From Mactromeris polynyma (lineage: Eukaryota > Mollusca > Bivalvia > Venerida > Mactridae), in assembly GCA_032209605.1 (NCBI GenBank), contig JASFXZ010000008.1, forward strand, positions 186,001 through 250,000: a DNA stretch of 64,000 nt. Direction: 5' to 3'. This document shows positions 12,723-23,428 of this stretch, in pieces (positions within the stretch are counted from its first letter, which is position 1; every line of letters begins with the position of its first letter). Made by a program: the position numbers and the translations under genes. Below the pieces are notes generated by a model. The model searched no databases. It saw only the letters and a program-made list of their open reading frames with translations, and was not told the origin of the DNA.

Positions 12723-12916
12723 TGTATGCTATATTCTTCTCTATATACTAAAAAAAGCATTTCTAAGCATGGGGAGTACTTTTAGGGTATGGTATGAATA
12801 ACTGTATGTTTCACATATATAAACCACAATACATTTATATTTCGAACATTCCTCGTACATAAATAAAGTATGAAAGTAAAATTTCCATGACAAGTTTGAT
12901 ACGCAGTCTTCTCTAC

Positions 12917-13239
12917 GTCATATTATAGGTCATTTTCTGCATTGCGTGTTGCTCACACAGAGACAGGTTTCAATTACGTGATTTTCTGCATCACGACATG
13001 CGAGTGTCAGTGTTGCAATTTGAAAACCTATAATAATGTTGTGTTCAAATTTAACGATACTAATTCTTCTATCGCGTCAGATTGAAACCAACTGATTCTT
13101 GACTTGTATAAGAAATTCATACCAGTTGGACTTTCATAAACTGCTAGTTGGTAATTGATTTCATTTTCAAAATGTGTAATGTAGTAACGGTCATAGTCTT
13201 TACACACCCATGAAAAAGTAACATACAGTTTTAAACACC
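12917..13239 (+). repeat. Nearly identical fragment of A1 (3599-3920)
   Basis: These 323 bases match 3599-3920 with about two substitutions and one extra A. They keep the CTGCATTGCGTGTTGCT stretch that A2 lacks, so they are closer to A1 than to A2. The left junction carries GCAGTCTTCTCTACG, which also occurs at 2142-2156 in A1. The right junction leads straight into the 10583-type segment. This is a mosaic join, not part of a continuous block copy. Confidence 0.85.
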
Positions 13240-14386
13240 ATCAATATTACTCAAAATTGATGTATTTCCAATTCATAAATGATAGGCTTTCAAGTACAAT
13301 ACAGACTTGGTCCATCAAACAAACTTGTTTAATATTGTATAAACTATCGCTTACTGTATACTTAAGCAAAATGCTCTCGAGTCTGTTTGATGTTATATAA
13401 CCACTGTAAATCACATGTAACGTATTTTACATATGGAATTTCGTATAATTGAGAGTGCTTGTCGCAATACTTCTGTTTAAATATTTTTTCGCATTTTCGA
13501 AAATACATTACTAGAAATCTTATACAATATGGCTTGGGAGCATTGCTCGGTTCAATAGAGCAATATTGTTCCTTGGCGTCATTTATTTTATCACCATATG
13601 AGCGCAGCTATGGGATTTATAACCTCTTCTGTATGTGACGTCATTTCAAGAAAACGCAGCATGTGATGTCAGTACTTGCAAGCAGGGACTACTATTTACT
13701 CCATATGGTCACTTCATTTTCATATTGCCATATGGGGCAAATATTGCTTACTGTCAGTACATGTTGACGTCACATGTGACGTTTTCTGGAAATGACGTCA
13801 CTGAAAGAAGAGGTTGGAAATTGTACAGCGGCGTTCTTTACATGTTCTGAGCGGCATGATGCTAGCACTAGGACGCCTTTGTACTGTCAAAGCTGTGTTG
13901 TCAAATATTAACATAAGTCGACTTATCTTCCCTTTCTCAAAATTGTACTACGCATAGAGGAAAATCAGGTTGTTATAACAAACTGACGTAATGTTTTACA
14001 TTGGAAACAAGATTGTGGATTATGAATGGGGTGAACATTTAACTTTCCTTTAAAACTCATTAATATATACTATATGGCATGTTGTCAGCAAGTAATTGGT
14101 GCCATCTCTATATGTAGAGAAAAGTCAATTTGATTGTATTTAAAGTTGATTCGGTAGATTTCCATACATAATCTCTAGCACATGTTTAATTGGTCATCCC
14201 ACATTTCTGCATTGTATAATTTTGACAGAAATCTTGGTTGATTTTTTTTTGTACAATCATGTGCGAATTTTGGATTTCAAAGCATTATGGCTAGGGTAAG
14301 AAGAAAGTAAAATAGAGAGAACAAAAAATGGGCAATGTCCACAAACCAGGTTTTCAACCTAGTTATTTGTAACCAAGGCTCAATTT
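13240..14386 (+). repeat. Second copy of the 10583-11308 segment
   Basis: Starts with ACTCAAAATTGATGTATTTC and ends at CAAGGCTCAATTTGTA, following 10583-11308 closely throughout. Two differences are large: an extra block of about 353 bases at 13575-13927 (a foldback element) and about 55 extra bases near 14220-14275. Beyond 14386 the sequence leads into the satellite array, whereas the partner runs into the Tigger-like end. Confidence 0.88.
13575..13927. mobile_element. Foldback/MITE-like element with three TGACGTCA palindromes
   Basis: Present in 13240-14386 but absent from the partner at 10911-10915, which shows the empty site. Inside, 13621-13671 and 13765-13815 form an inverted repeat of 51 bases with about 43 matches, separated by 93 bases. 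The arms contain perfect TGACGTCA sites at 13636-13643, 13765-13772 and 13793-13800, plus a variant TGATGTCA. TGACGTCA is the consensus CRE bound by CREB/ATF proteins; any such role here is inference. No transposase frame is present, and no clear target duplication could be fixed. Confidence 0.65.
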
Positions 14387-14524
14387 GTATAATGAATACA
14401 TGATAATCATCAATGCTGCAAAGGGGCCGTAGGTGATACATGCACACCTCACACTTAGATATATAATATATATACAACAACTATACACCAAGGTTGATGT
14501 CAATACACCTACGCATAGCGAAGA

Positions 14525-15510
14525 TATTAAGTGGAAACTGATTTTTAGATTTAATGTGACCTTGACCTTGGATGGAAAGAACCCAAAAGCAATTCGGAGC
14601 GAGCTCTCCACATGTTCTTACTATACACTAAGTTGGATGTCTATATGATCAATGAAACTAAATTTATTCGCCGGAAACGAAATTGCTAATTTTAGTAACG
14701 GTGACCTTGACCTTTGATGGAACGAGTCCAAAAGCAATCCCATGCAAGCTCTCATAATGTTCTTACTATGCACCAAGTTTGATGTCAATATGATCACTGA
14801 AACTAAAGTTATTTGCCGGAAACCGAATTTCTATTTTTAATAATGGTGACCATGACCTTTGGCGGAACGAACCCAAAAAAGCAATCCGAAGCGAGCTCTC
14901 AAGATGTTCTTATTATTCACAAAATTGGGTTGCAATATAATCAACGGAACTCAAGTTATTCGCCGGAAACCAAATTGCTTTTTTTAGTAACGGTAACCTT
15001 GACCTTTGACGGAACGAGTCCAAAAGCAATCCCAAGCGAGCACTTCACATGTTCTTACTATACACCAAGGTTCGGTTACAATATGATCAAAGGAACTAAA
15101 GTTATTCGTAGGAAACCAAATTGCTATTTTTAATAACGGTGACCTTGACCTTTGACGGAACAGGTCCAAAATCAATCCCATGCAGGCTCTTCATATGTTC
15201 TTACTATACACCAAGTTGGATGGCAATAGGATCACTGAAACTAAAGCTATTTTTAATAATGGTGACATTGACCTTTGGCGAAACGAACACAAAAGCAATC
15301 CCAAGCGAGCTCTCAAAATGTTCTTATTATTTACAAAATAGGGTTTCAATATGATCAACGGAACTCAAGTTATTCGCCGGAAACCAAATCGCTATTTTTA
15401 GTAACGGTAACCTTGACCTTTGACGGAACGAGTCCAAAAGCAATCCCAAGCGAGCACTTCACGTGTTCTTACTATACACCAAGGTTTGGTTACACTATGA
15501 TCAACGGAAC
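14525..15510 (+). repeat. Satellite array, about 145-bp monomer, with 3-monomer higher-order repeat
   Basis: Seven monomers start with GTGACCTTGACCTTTG or close variants at about 14557, 14701, 14846, 14993, 15139, 15262 and 15407. Each contains CCAAAAGCAATCC, GTTCTTACTATACACCAAG and TTATTCGCCGGAAACC. By shared variants they sort into types X-C-A-B-C-A-B. For example, type A has TTATTATT and GGAACTCAAG, and type B has GAGCACTTCAC. The second C monomer has lost about 22 bases. The 154-residue open frame through the array is the translated satellite, not a gene. Confidence 0.9.
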
Positions 15511-15945
15511 AAAAATTAAAATTTCTATGACAAGTTTGATACGCTGTAAGAAAGTTGTTTTAAGGTTTCAAATAAGTGAACTTATAAATGCAAAGAGACA
15601 TCGTTTAGAAACTATAAGCAGTACAGGCAGTAATAATCGTAATAGCAGTCATAGCTGTAACAACACTATAACTGTAATCAGCCACTCAGCAATGCTCCAA
15701 CTTCTCCCTGTAGAATGCATATACATTATCAGATGGTAATTACAGACAGAAATTGAAGCAGTATTACAAGCACTATATGCAAATGGCTGTATTGTGTGAG
15801 TACCTAATTCTTCAATTAAACTGTAGGAACTAATAGAAAACACGAGCATTACAACAACAATGACTCTTACTGTATAGAGCAGTAGTACCAATCGAATTGT
15901 AGAACGGTAGCATCACTCTTACAGATAGTACTTTCAGCTGTCACT

Positions 15946-16282
15946 TACTTACTTAATCCACTTCGCGCCTGTTGGTACATTAGACCCGCACCAAGGAACG
16001 CCATTTTGTCTATCAGATGAAAGCATAGGAAGTTGACCCGTAGTCCATCCAACATATTTCATCTCTCGCTCATCTTCTCCATGTATCTTTTGGTCTCCCC
16101 CCTTTTCTGTGTCCGTCAGCTGTGCGAAAAGTAATAATGACATTGCTGCTGTTACTCCTTTTAAAGCCAACACGAAGTATTTTGTGTCTTAAATACCAAG
16201 AAAGATGTGGCTTCTTTGCGTATGTCTTAGATTTTTTCTTACATTGTTCTTCAATCAAATTCCGCCGATTTATATTCTGTAC
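15946..16282 (-). pseudogene. 3' end of a LINE ORF in A2 (copy of 614-950)
   Basis: Nearly base-for-base the same as the A1 fragment: GGRPKDTWRR, EREMKYVGWTTGQL and the same disruptions, followed by the TTACTTACTTA tail at 15944-15954. The shared stops and frameshifts show the LINE was already dead before the block duplicated. Here the tail directly abuts the A-block sequence GCTGTCAC, without the Q element that separates them in A1. Confidence 0.7.
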
Positions 16283-19200
16283 TTAAAGTTAACCCGATAA
16301 ATACGTATTTGACATGCGATCATGAAGTTTTATACAGGAAAAATGGCATATAGCTGAGCCTTGCCAAAAACTGACAAACTGTGTTTTCCTATTGGCTGAA
16401 TTTGATCATATAGAATGTCTAGGCACCAAATACAGCAATTTATATCGTTTTGTTACGTACAACAATGCTACAACAATCTTTGACATTTATACTTTATACA
16501 CTTGCATAAAACCGAAATTTGTGACATTTATTCACATTCTATGAATAAAAATGTATTTAAACAATAAATATATAAGGGGACTTGATATTCATCAAAATGC
16601 TGCAGTATGAGAACTACCGATACTTGAAACTACACATGTTTATATTAGTTAAACAAATGAACTTGACAATGTATAATGTTGGTATGGTGTATTTAAATAA
16701 AGCAGTCATATACATTTCCGACACCAATCATCTCCAATGCATACTTACTGAATGTTGTGTATCGCCCAGTTTAAAATGGGTAAATGCGAGCAGGTGGTAT
16801 TGACAAAGACATTGGTAAAATATTCTAATTCAAAGTCAGTCACATTTTGTACAATGATCTGTTCAATATGGATACATTGTTTGAGCTTTTATTCTTCAAT
16901 TGCCTGGAAATGCACTTTACTAGTCTGGATATTTTAGACTTACATGCGATATGAAATATTTGACAAAGGTGTCTGCAGCTTCCATTGTTATTGCTTTTGT
17001 TATTTGCTTTTGGGATGGCTTGTTCATTAGGGCTGCTGTGCACTTTGTATGTAGTATTTCATGCAGAGCCTTTTTAAACGTTGTTGTATACACAATGTAC
17101 ACATTTATTAACCCCAAAGTCAAACTGTGATACCTTAAGAGGAGCTGTGATATTGTACTTTGCTGAATTCGAACCTCTGGTTGAGGATAGACCATTTTCC
17201 TCTACGGTACCAAGCTCCCTTATCTCACGTCGTACTTTTGATTAGATGGTCGTTGCATTCAAATTGTTATACTTCCCAAATTTGTTCACGTTGCATTATC
17301 TTTGCAATTGATTTCTTAAGAAATATTTTCACATCTGTTTTCAGACAAACGATATTGTCTTTTACGTAGCTCGAGATAAATGTTGGTCCATAACCCCTGT
17401 CTGTGTATTGTCAGTGTTCTGTCCTTATTCTAGGGCTGTTTCTGTGGGTTAACTTATTTGATTGCAGTCTTCTCTACGAAAGTTGTCTTCCTTATTATCT
17501 AACTCATAATATATCTGCATGGTGGCGTAATTCTTACGGAAACTGCATAGCTCATGCGATAAGTCAATGTATGAAGACTGTACCAATTGCAGACTATTGG
17601 CATAGTTTAGAAATCAGAATTATCTCACTAAAGCGACGTGTATTTGCAACATAAAATATTTTTAAAGGATTAATAATACAATGTGTTAAATCTTTTTGAA
17701 GGTTTGCAAATCGAATTAAACTACACAGCTCATATATTTGTCATGTATCACATACAAAGTTAAGTATACACAAAATGTTTTGAGAAAAATATCTGACCAA
17801 TGTTAACATATGATCGCATAATGATGACTAAATCCGTTTTATCTGAACTAAGAGGAACGTTACTAACTAATTTGACAGTTGAGTATAGTTATAGAGCATT
17901 TTGGCCTATTATTCATACTATAATTGTCGCAGGAAATGTCAAATGAATTAAACAAATATTGCATGTATCACTTTCTACAGTTTCGTATGTAAGCAAGTGA
18001 GAATGGTGTTAAGATTTACCTGAATTAATAATTAATTCGTCCAACAAAAACGCAGACGTGACTAGGAATGTTCATTTCAGGAATAAAACAATGTTTTACG
18101 TTATATGTGATAAAACATAAAAATGCAAAGTAGCAATTCCAAACGCGTGTCTAGGCAACATAAGTATGATTTGAAATATAAATGAGACTTAACATGCTGA
18201 CGGCTATAGACCTATCTATATTTTAGATTGTATATTTAAAATACTTTACCACCATTGAAAACTATTGTTATTTACATTATTTCCCCTTTGAGTATTTGTT
18301 ATCTACATATTTATTAAATATGTATGTATTGTATTGTTTTGCGCCCTATCTTTACGTGTAGCCTATCGTGCATAACTGTTATAATTTAAATTATCCTCTC
18401 TGTTTTATCCTAGGATAATTATCTGTAGTTTCTCTGCTATGAAGTAAAATGGTTAAACTCCCGAATATACACTTTAAGTCGCACCAGATGCAACCATTAT
18501 TTATATAGACACGCGAACGTACAATATTTTGGTTAAAATGTAGACATTTTAATTCGTATTACTCAAATTTGCATTGTTTCCAATTTACAAATGATAGGCT
18601 TTCAAGTACAATACAAACTCGGTCCATTAAGCACGCTTGTTTAATATTGTTTAAACTACCGCTTACGGTACACTTAAGGCAAATGCTCACGAGTCTGTCT
18701 GTGAGAGAACCGCTTCAAATCATAGGTAACGTATATAACATAATATAAAACATCGTAGAAATTACAGTGTTTGGTGGTATTCTACTATTTGTTTCTTGTA
18801 TATTCCAAAATGCATTATTAAATATTATGTTTAAAACGTTTTAACTGCAGCGCTCGGATCAGGAAAAGCATTTGGAATATTGTTCCGTTGCGTTATATGG
18901 GCAGATTCCCTAATGTCATATTATAGGTCATTTTCACACACAGAGACAGGTTTCAATTACGTGATTTTCTGCATCATGACGTGCGAGTGTCAGTGTTGCA
19001 ATTTGAAAACCTATAATAATGTTGTGTTCAAATTTAACGATACTAATTCTTCTATCGCGTCAGTATGAAACCAACTGATTCTTGACTTGTATAAGAAATT
19101 CATACCAGTTGGACTTTCATAAACTGCTAGTTGGCAATTGATTTCTTTTCAAAATGTGTAATGTAGTAACGGTCATAGTCTTTACACACCCATGAAAAAG

Positions 19201-20415
19201 TAACATATAGTTTTAAACACCCTGTACTTTATTTTAACATTCTTGGAAATGCAAAGAACCAGTTGGAACGGAAGGTCTTTGTAATAATCACAACGCGATA
19301 CAGCAAGAGTAGTTCCCCTTTGATTAAGATACTGTAAATACTTGTTTGTTTAATATAGACGAGGGTATGTTACGACTGCTATTAAACAAACATCGATCAT
19401 AAATTAATATGTTTTGGCCCAAATATTCACGAAACATCTCATCTACCATTTGTCTCAAATAAAATATTTCAAAATAATGCGTTCTGAAAACTGCATGCCA
19501 AGCCGTCTCTTCAATAATACGGATACATATTACCAGAATGCATCGTACAATAAGCACATCTACTTGATATTGTGAAACTTATGCAACATTGTTTTGACTT
19601 AAAAATAAATTCATTATTTTCCCTTTAAGAGGAGACAAACTGACTTTTGTATGCTGAAAAAATGCATTATTGATACACAAAAAGTCACATGAACTATATT
19701 AACTTACAAAGATCTACTTTGTTTTCTTTTTCTTTAAAATAGTGTGATTTCTTTTCTTTAATTACCTAAATCAGACTGACAACAAATTGACCGCAAATGT
19801 CGTTATGTTTTGCGATTTAATTTTACTTATGTTTGTGGTGTTTCGTCAAAATATCTTAAATTGGGAAAATCGGATGATGAATATTAAGCAACATTTTTAA
19901 AGTCTGAAGAAATGTGATAATATTTTGGTGTTTCTGCCCAGAGGTTTTTTGCTGCAAAAAAAGATGTCTCTGCCCCATGACTTCAGGAAATATTGGTGAA
20001 GTACTAGTAAATGCATAGAATAGTAACCTGTCATAATTAATCCGAACTTAGTAAACGGTAAACGTTGTAGGTGAATAACTTCACTGCGTGTGTCCGTGTC
20101 AATGAGTCAGTCAGACCACTTGTCCAAGTTGCTTTAAGACATCTTCTCTCCTCTCCTTAAATTACGTAAAGATGCAACAAGAAAACGTGAGGGAAACACG
20201 TGAAACATGGTTGAACATGACGGGAAAACCCAAAGCAAGATGATAACATAAATATCCAGACTTCAAGCTTGGTATGACTAACCTGAAGTATTTGAAGCAT
20301 ACGGTACTCTGCATGACATTCGTTATGGCGAGATTTGTTGAAAGCAATGAACGTCTTCCTTATATTCTGCTTATACACACACATAATAATTAGGACACAT
20401 TGTTCAGTAATGATT

Positions 20416-20532
20416 GTTAAAATCCATGTGATTGTTTAACACAATGGCTTCTATGTTAAAATCCATGTGATTGTTTAACACAATGGCTTCTATGTTAAAA
20501 TCCATGTGATTGTTTAACACAATGGCTACTAT
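20416..20532 (+). repeat. 39-bp tandem repeat, three copies
   Basis: The unit starting GTTAAAATCCATGTGATTGT occurs at 20416, 20455 and 20494 with only one variant base (CTTCTAT versus CTACTAT). A1 has a single unit at 5750-5788. The expansion therefore arose in A2 after the duplication, or contracted in A1. Confidence 0.95.
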
Positions 20533-20559
20533 AGCTTTAATTGTAAACTACAATATTAT

Positions 20560-20774
20560 GTTTCATCGAGTTTAACGCCGTTTCTCAACGATATTTCAGT
20601 TATATACGGCGGCCGGTTCACCTAACCAGTTTTTCCTGGACTGAATTCTTACCAGTACTAACTTACCCTTCCACAAGGAGCCGGCAACTTCTCCACATGT
20701 GGAGGAAAATCGACATTTTTGTCAAATTTTCATGGAAGGGTATGACCTGCCGCGACCGGGAATCGAACCCAGAT
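20560..20774 (-). mobile_element. tRNA-derived SINE, 5'-truncated, with 11-bp target-site duplication
   Basis: These 215 bases are flanked by perfect TACAATATTAT repeats (20549-20559 and 20775-20785). A1 shows the uninterrupted site at 5805-5815. On the minus strand the element begins CTGGGTTCGATTCCCGG, a perfect pol III B box (GGTTCGATTCC), and ends with GTTGAGAAACGGCGTTAAAC then TCGATGAAAC. That tail motif resembles the conserved 3' domain of molluscan SINEs (V, Deu and Nin-type families); which one is not decided here. The A box is missing, so the 5' end is truncated within the tRNA head. Confidence 0.88.
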
Positions 20775-21987
20775 TACAATATTATACAAATGTTTTAATG
20801 ATATAACGTTATTAATGTAGAAATTTCAAACAAAAGTTTTGGTGGTTATTTAAAGAGTATCTTTAAATAAGATGTCCTAGCTGTCTTAATTTAATAGTTT
20901 TCATTTTTAACATGAAAGAAAAAAAAACATCTGTACTGTAATCAAATTCAATTGAACGCCTATTATATGTCACATTGAGTTATCATGTTTACCAACTTAC
21001 AAAGAAATAATGCATAAATATGACAGCTGTGAAAAATGTACATGGAATTATATTGATGTTAATTTGTAGATATGAATAGTTCTGTAAGTAAATCTGCATT
21101 ATATGTTAAATGAAGAATGAGAATACCCTACATTCCATATAACATTGCACATGTGATAAATCATAATAAAATGATTATCGTCGCTTGAGAGTCAAAACCT
21201 CGTATCTCTTTTTTTATTGAAAAACTACTTTTTGTTACAGCGGGAAATGGGAGAACGTTTCGCGCCTTCTCTCATATTTCCGTATGTCTGCACCAATGGG
21301 AAAGGTTATAGCATACTTGTGACACAACCTCGTATTCAGATAGGCATGACGACATAACCATCAAAACATCGTAACTTGAGTTACGAGTTTTAACAATTTA
21401 CATTCAGCCTGAAATAAAACTACGATATCTTAAAACTTAAGTTACGAGGTTTTAACAAATGACACTAAGCGTGAATAAAACGATATCTTAAAAGTTGGGT
21501 ATTTACATTCGTGTGACATTGTTTTCGATTTTTTGTTGAATTTTGAGAGGTGTTAGCGAGTACATTTTGACCAGTTTAGTTTTGCTCTTACTTTTGTTGT
21601 ATTCTCTCACCTCTCAAGTTGATCTGGAATATTGTTGGTAGATTACAATATTACATAAACGTCTTAAGTAAAATCTTATCCTTAAAATTACATTTTCCTT
21701 AACTGGTTTATTTAACATACGGGCTATTATATGGTCAAATCAAGAGTGATAAATGAATATTATTAATACTTTGTTGTCATTATCATAAAAAGCCTAACAG
21801 TTTTAATGTGGATTTGAAATTACATTCATTAAAAGTTCTGAACTTAAGTGAATATATTTAAGATTCACTAAAGACGCTTCTGTAATACGGGCCCTGATGT
21901 AAGAATCCCACGTGGTTCTAAAACGCTATAGATAGTAAACAGGTGACCGGAAGTACTTTACGAGTACGTGATCGATATCAGTTCCTG

Positions 21988-22543
21988 ACAGTACAAAGGT
22001 ATAAGCGTTGTTATAGAGATATCAAGGCGTTAATACGGACGAAATAGGAAAGAATTCTAGATTTCTGATTTGGGTAAGGTTATATGTCTGTGATGAAGTT
22101 GAGCATTAAAATCTTCAGCAAATATAACGGTTCAATGTTAACAATAATAATACGTAATCGATTAAACATCACTTAAGGTTTTGTTGTATAATTCAATATC
22201 ATTCTCAGATGGCATACACACAGAATATAAAAATTGGTATATCACATTCATGATTCAGCTCTAAGCCTTATAGTCAATCATTGTTAACATTGTTTTCAGC
22301 GAATACATATTAACGTAAGCTTGCAGATCCTGCTTTTCCACATTTCAAATGCTTATAAGTATCATTTTTGTTATCACAAGCGTTTATGGAATAAAAATCA
22401 GATGTAGTAGAATACAAGAATTGTTATGACCTTATAGGCAGAAAGCTAGTGAAATTATGTCTCTCACGGTTCAGCACACGCAGGTTTAGTAACTAATGGT
22501 CACAATAAGATCTTAATGAATTTAGAGTATATTTAGAGGTCGC
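21988..22543. other. AT-rich stretch without recognised feature
   Basis: Begins where A2 stops matching A1. No frame, terminal repeat or repeat match was seen. Confidence 0.4.
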
Positions 22544-23428
22544 TCAATTGCGGATCCTAGTCCTCGTCTTAGCTTGTGTCGTAGTCGTCGTTATGTCTGC
22601 ATTTTTGTAGATGAACACTTCTTCGTTGCCCGTTGCCATGGTAATGGTCGTCGTAGTCCGAGTGCGTTCGTTGCGTTGAATAGTATCCCGCATGTTCGTC
22701 ATTGTAGCGGAGAACGTAGTTTTATTCTTCATGACCGTAACACCAGCGCTGGTGACGAAGCCACCACGGGCGGTACCGAGGTTGAATTTCTGTTTCTCCC
22801 ATTCTGGTTTGCTGACCCGCTCCCGACAATTGATGTCGTTCGACCAGAAGTTGTCCTCGTTGATGACATGTTAATATTCGCTGCCGCCCCGTTTCTCCCG
22901 TGGTATTAATGAAAGTTTGAATCACATGTTTTCATAAATTCATAAATGTCTCGTTTGGTATCATTCCCGTCGATGTTACCAATAAATACGTCAGCGTTTT
23001 CTTCCGTCTAACCGACTTTAAGCCAGATGTTTGGTTTGTTTCGTCGATTGGGTCAGTATTTCGCGCGCATCGTTGTCAACGATACCACTGTTTGCGAACA
23101 CGCCGAGAATGTCCCGGCTGAGTACTCCATGAGCGAACGCATACAACGCGTAACAATCAGCGGCGGATTTCTCTACTTTGGTGCCTGTTCACTAGTGGAA
23201 TATGTGGGCTGTTCGGGAACCCTTAAGCTCTTTCGGCAATTCATTGATTGTGAAGTAATCGGAATGTCAAATACGCATGAGTTCTCTAATGTATTCGTGT
23301 CTAATGAGACCGGCTTCCGTTTTTCTCATCAAGTTCAGCGTTGTGCGTGTATCGGTTGTAAATATTCGAAATCGTATTTGCAATCCCACATTTAATCGTT
23401 GTTTGTCCCATAGTCCAACTCTTCTTTA
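22544..23428 (-). pseudogene. Decayed coding relic, about 290 codons, possibly retroelement ORF1-like
   Basis: On the minus strand, 23428-23018 reads in one frame with protein-like composition: WDKQRLNVGLQIRF, LMRKTEAGLIRHEYIRELM, DYFTINELPKELKGSRTAH, then YALYAFAHGVLSRDILGVFA. It is broken by a TGA at 23267-23269 and adjacent TAG-TGA at 23189-23194. From about 23010 to 22906 the sense continues in a second frame (ENADVFIGNIDGNDTKRDIY, EFMKTCDSNF). From 22870 to 22544 it returns to the first frame (VINEDNFWSNDINCRERVSK ... TTTQAKTRTRIRN). The order 'adVfIGn...Fm' then 'FW' followed by a basic tail recalls an ORF1-like protein seen with invertebrate LINEs. That identity is a guess. Local GC is clearly higher than in the surroundings. 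Confidence 0.5.

Larger units (their letters stand above)
15752..21987. repeat. Segmental duplication copy A2
   Basis: Second copy of the 1-7240 block, in the same orientation and about 15.75 kb downstream. Relative to A1 it lacks four segments but gains three: a 39-bp unit repeated three times (20416-20532), a 215-bp SINE (20560-20774), and about 100 extra bases at 21437-21540 that repeat the preceding TTACGAGGTTTTAACA sequence. It also lacks about 18 bases present at 3618-3635 of A1. The left flank (15513-15542) shares 30 nearly identical bases with 12883-12912, which may mark a unit boundary. To the right of 21987 the sequence is unrelated to A1's right flank. Confidence 0.93.

Noticed and set aside
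14525..15510. CRISPR array
   Set aside because: The repeats are contiguous 145-bp monomers without unique spacers, in a eukaryotic setting.
14813..15739. Open frames of 106 and 154 codons with repeated VTLTFDGTSPKAIPSE-like peptides
   Set aside because: This is the translated 145-bp satellite. The repeat unit, not a protein, sets the pattern, and the frame changes between monomers.
22574..22909. 111-codon plus-strand frame and 122-codon frame at 23027-23395
   Set aside because: They are antisense shadows of the minus-strand relic, whose frames give more protein-like residues on the other strand.
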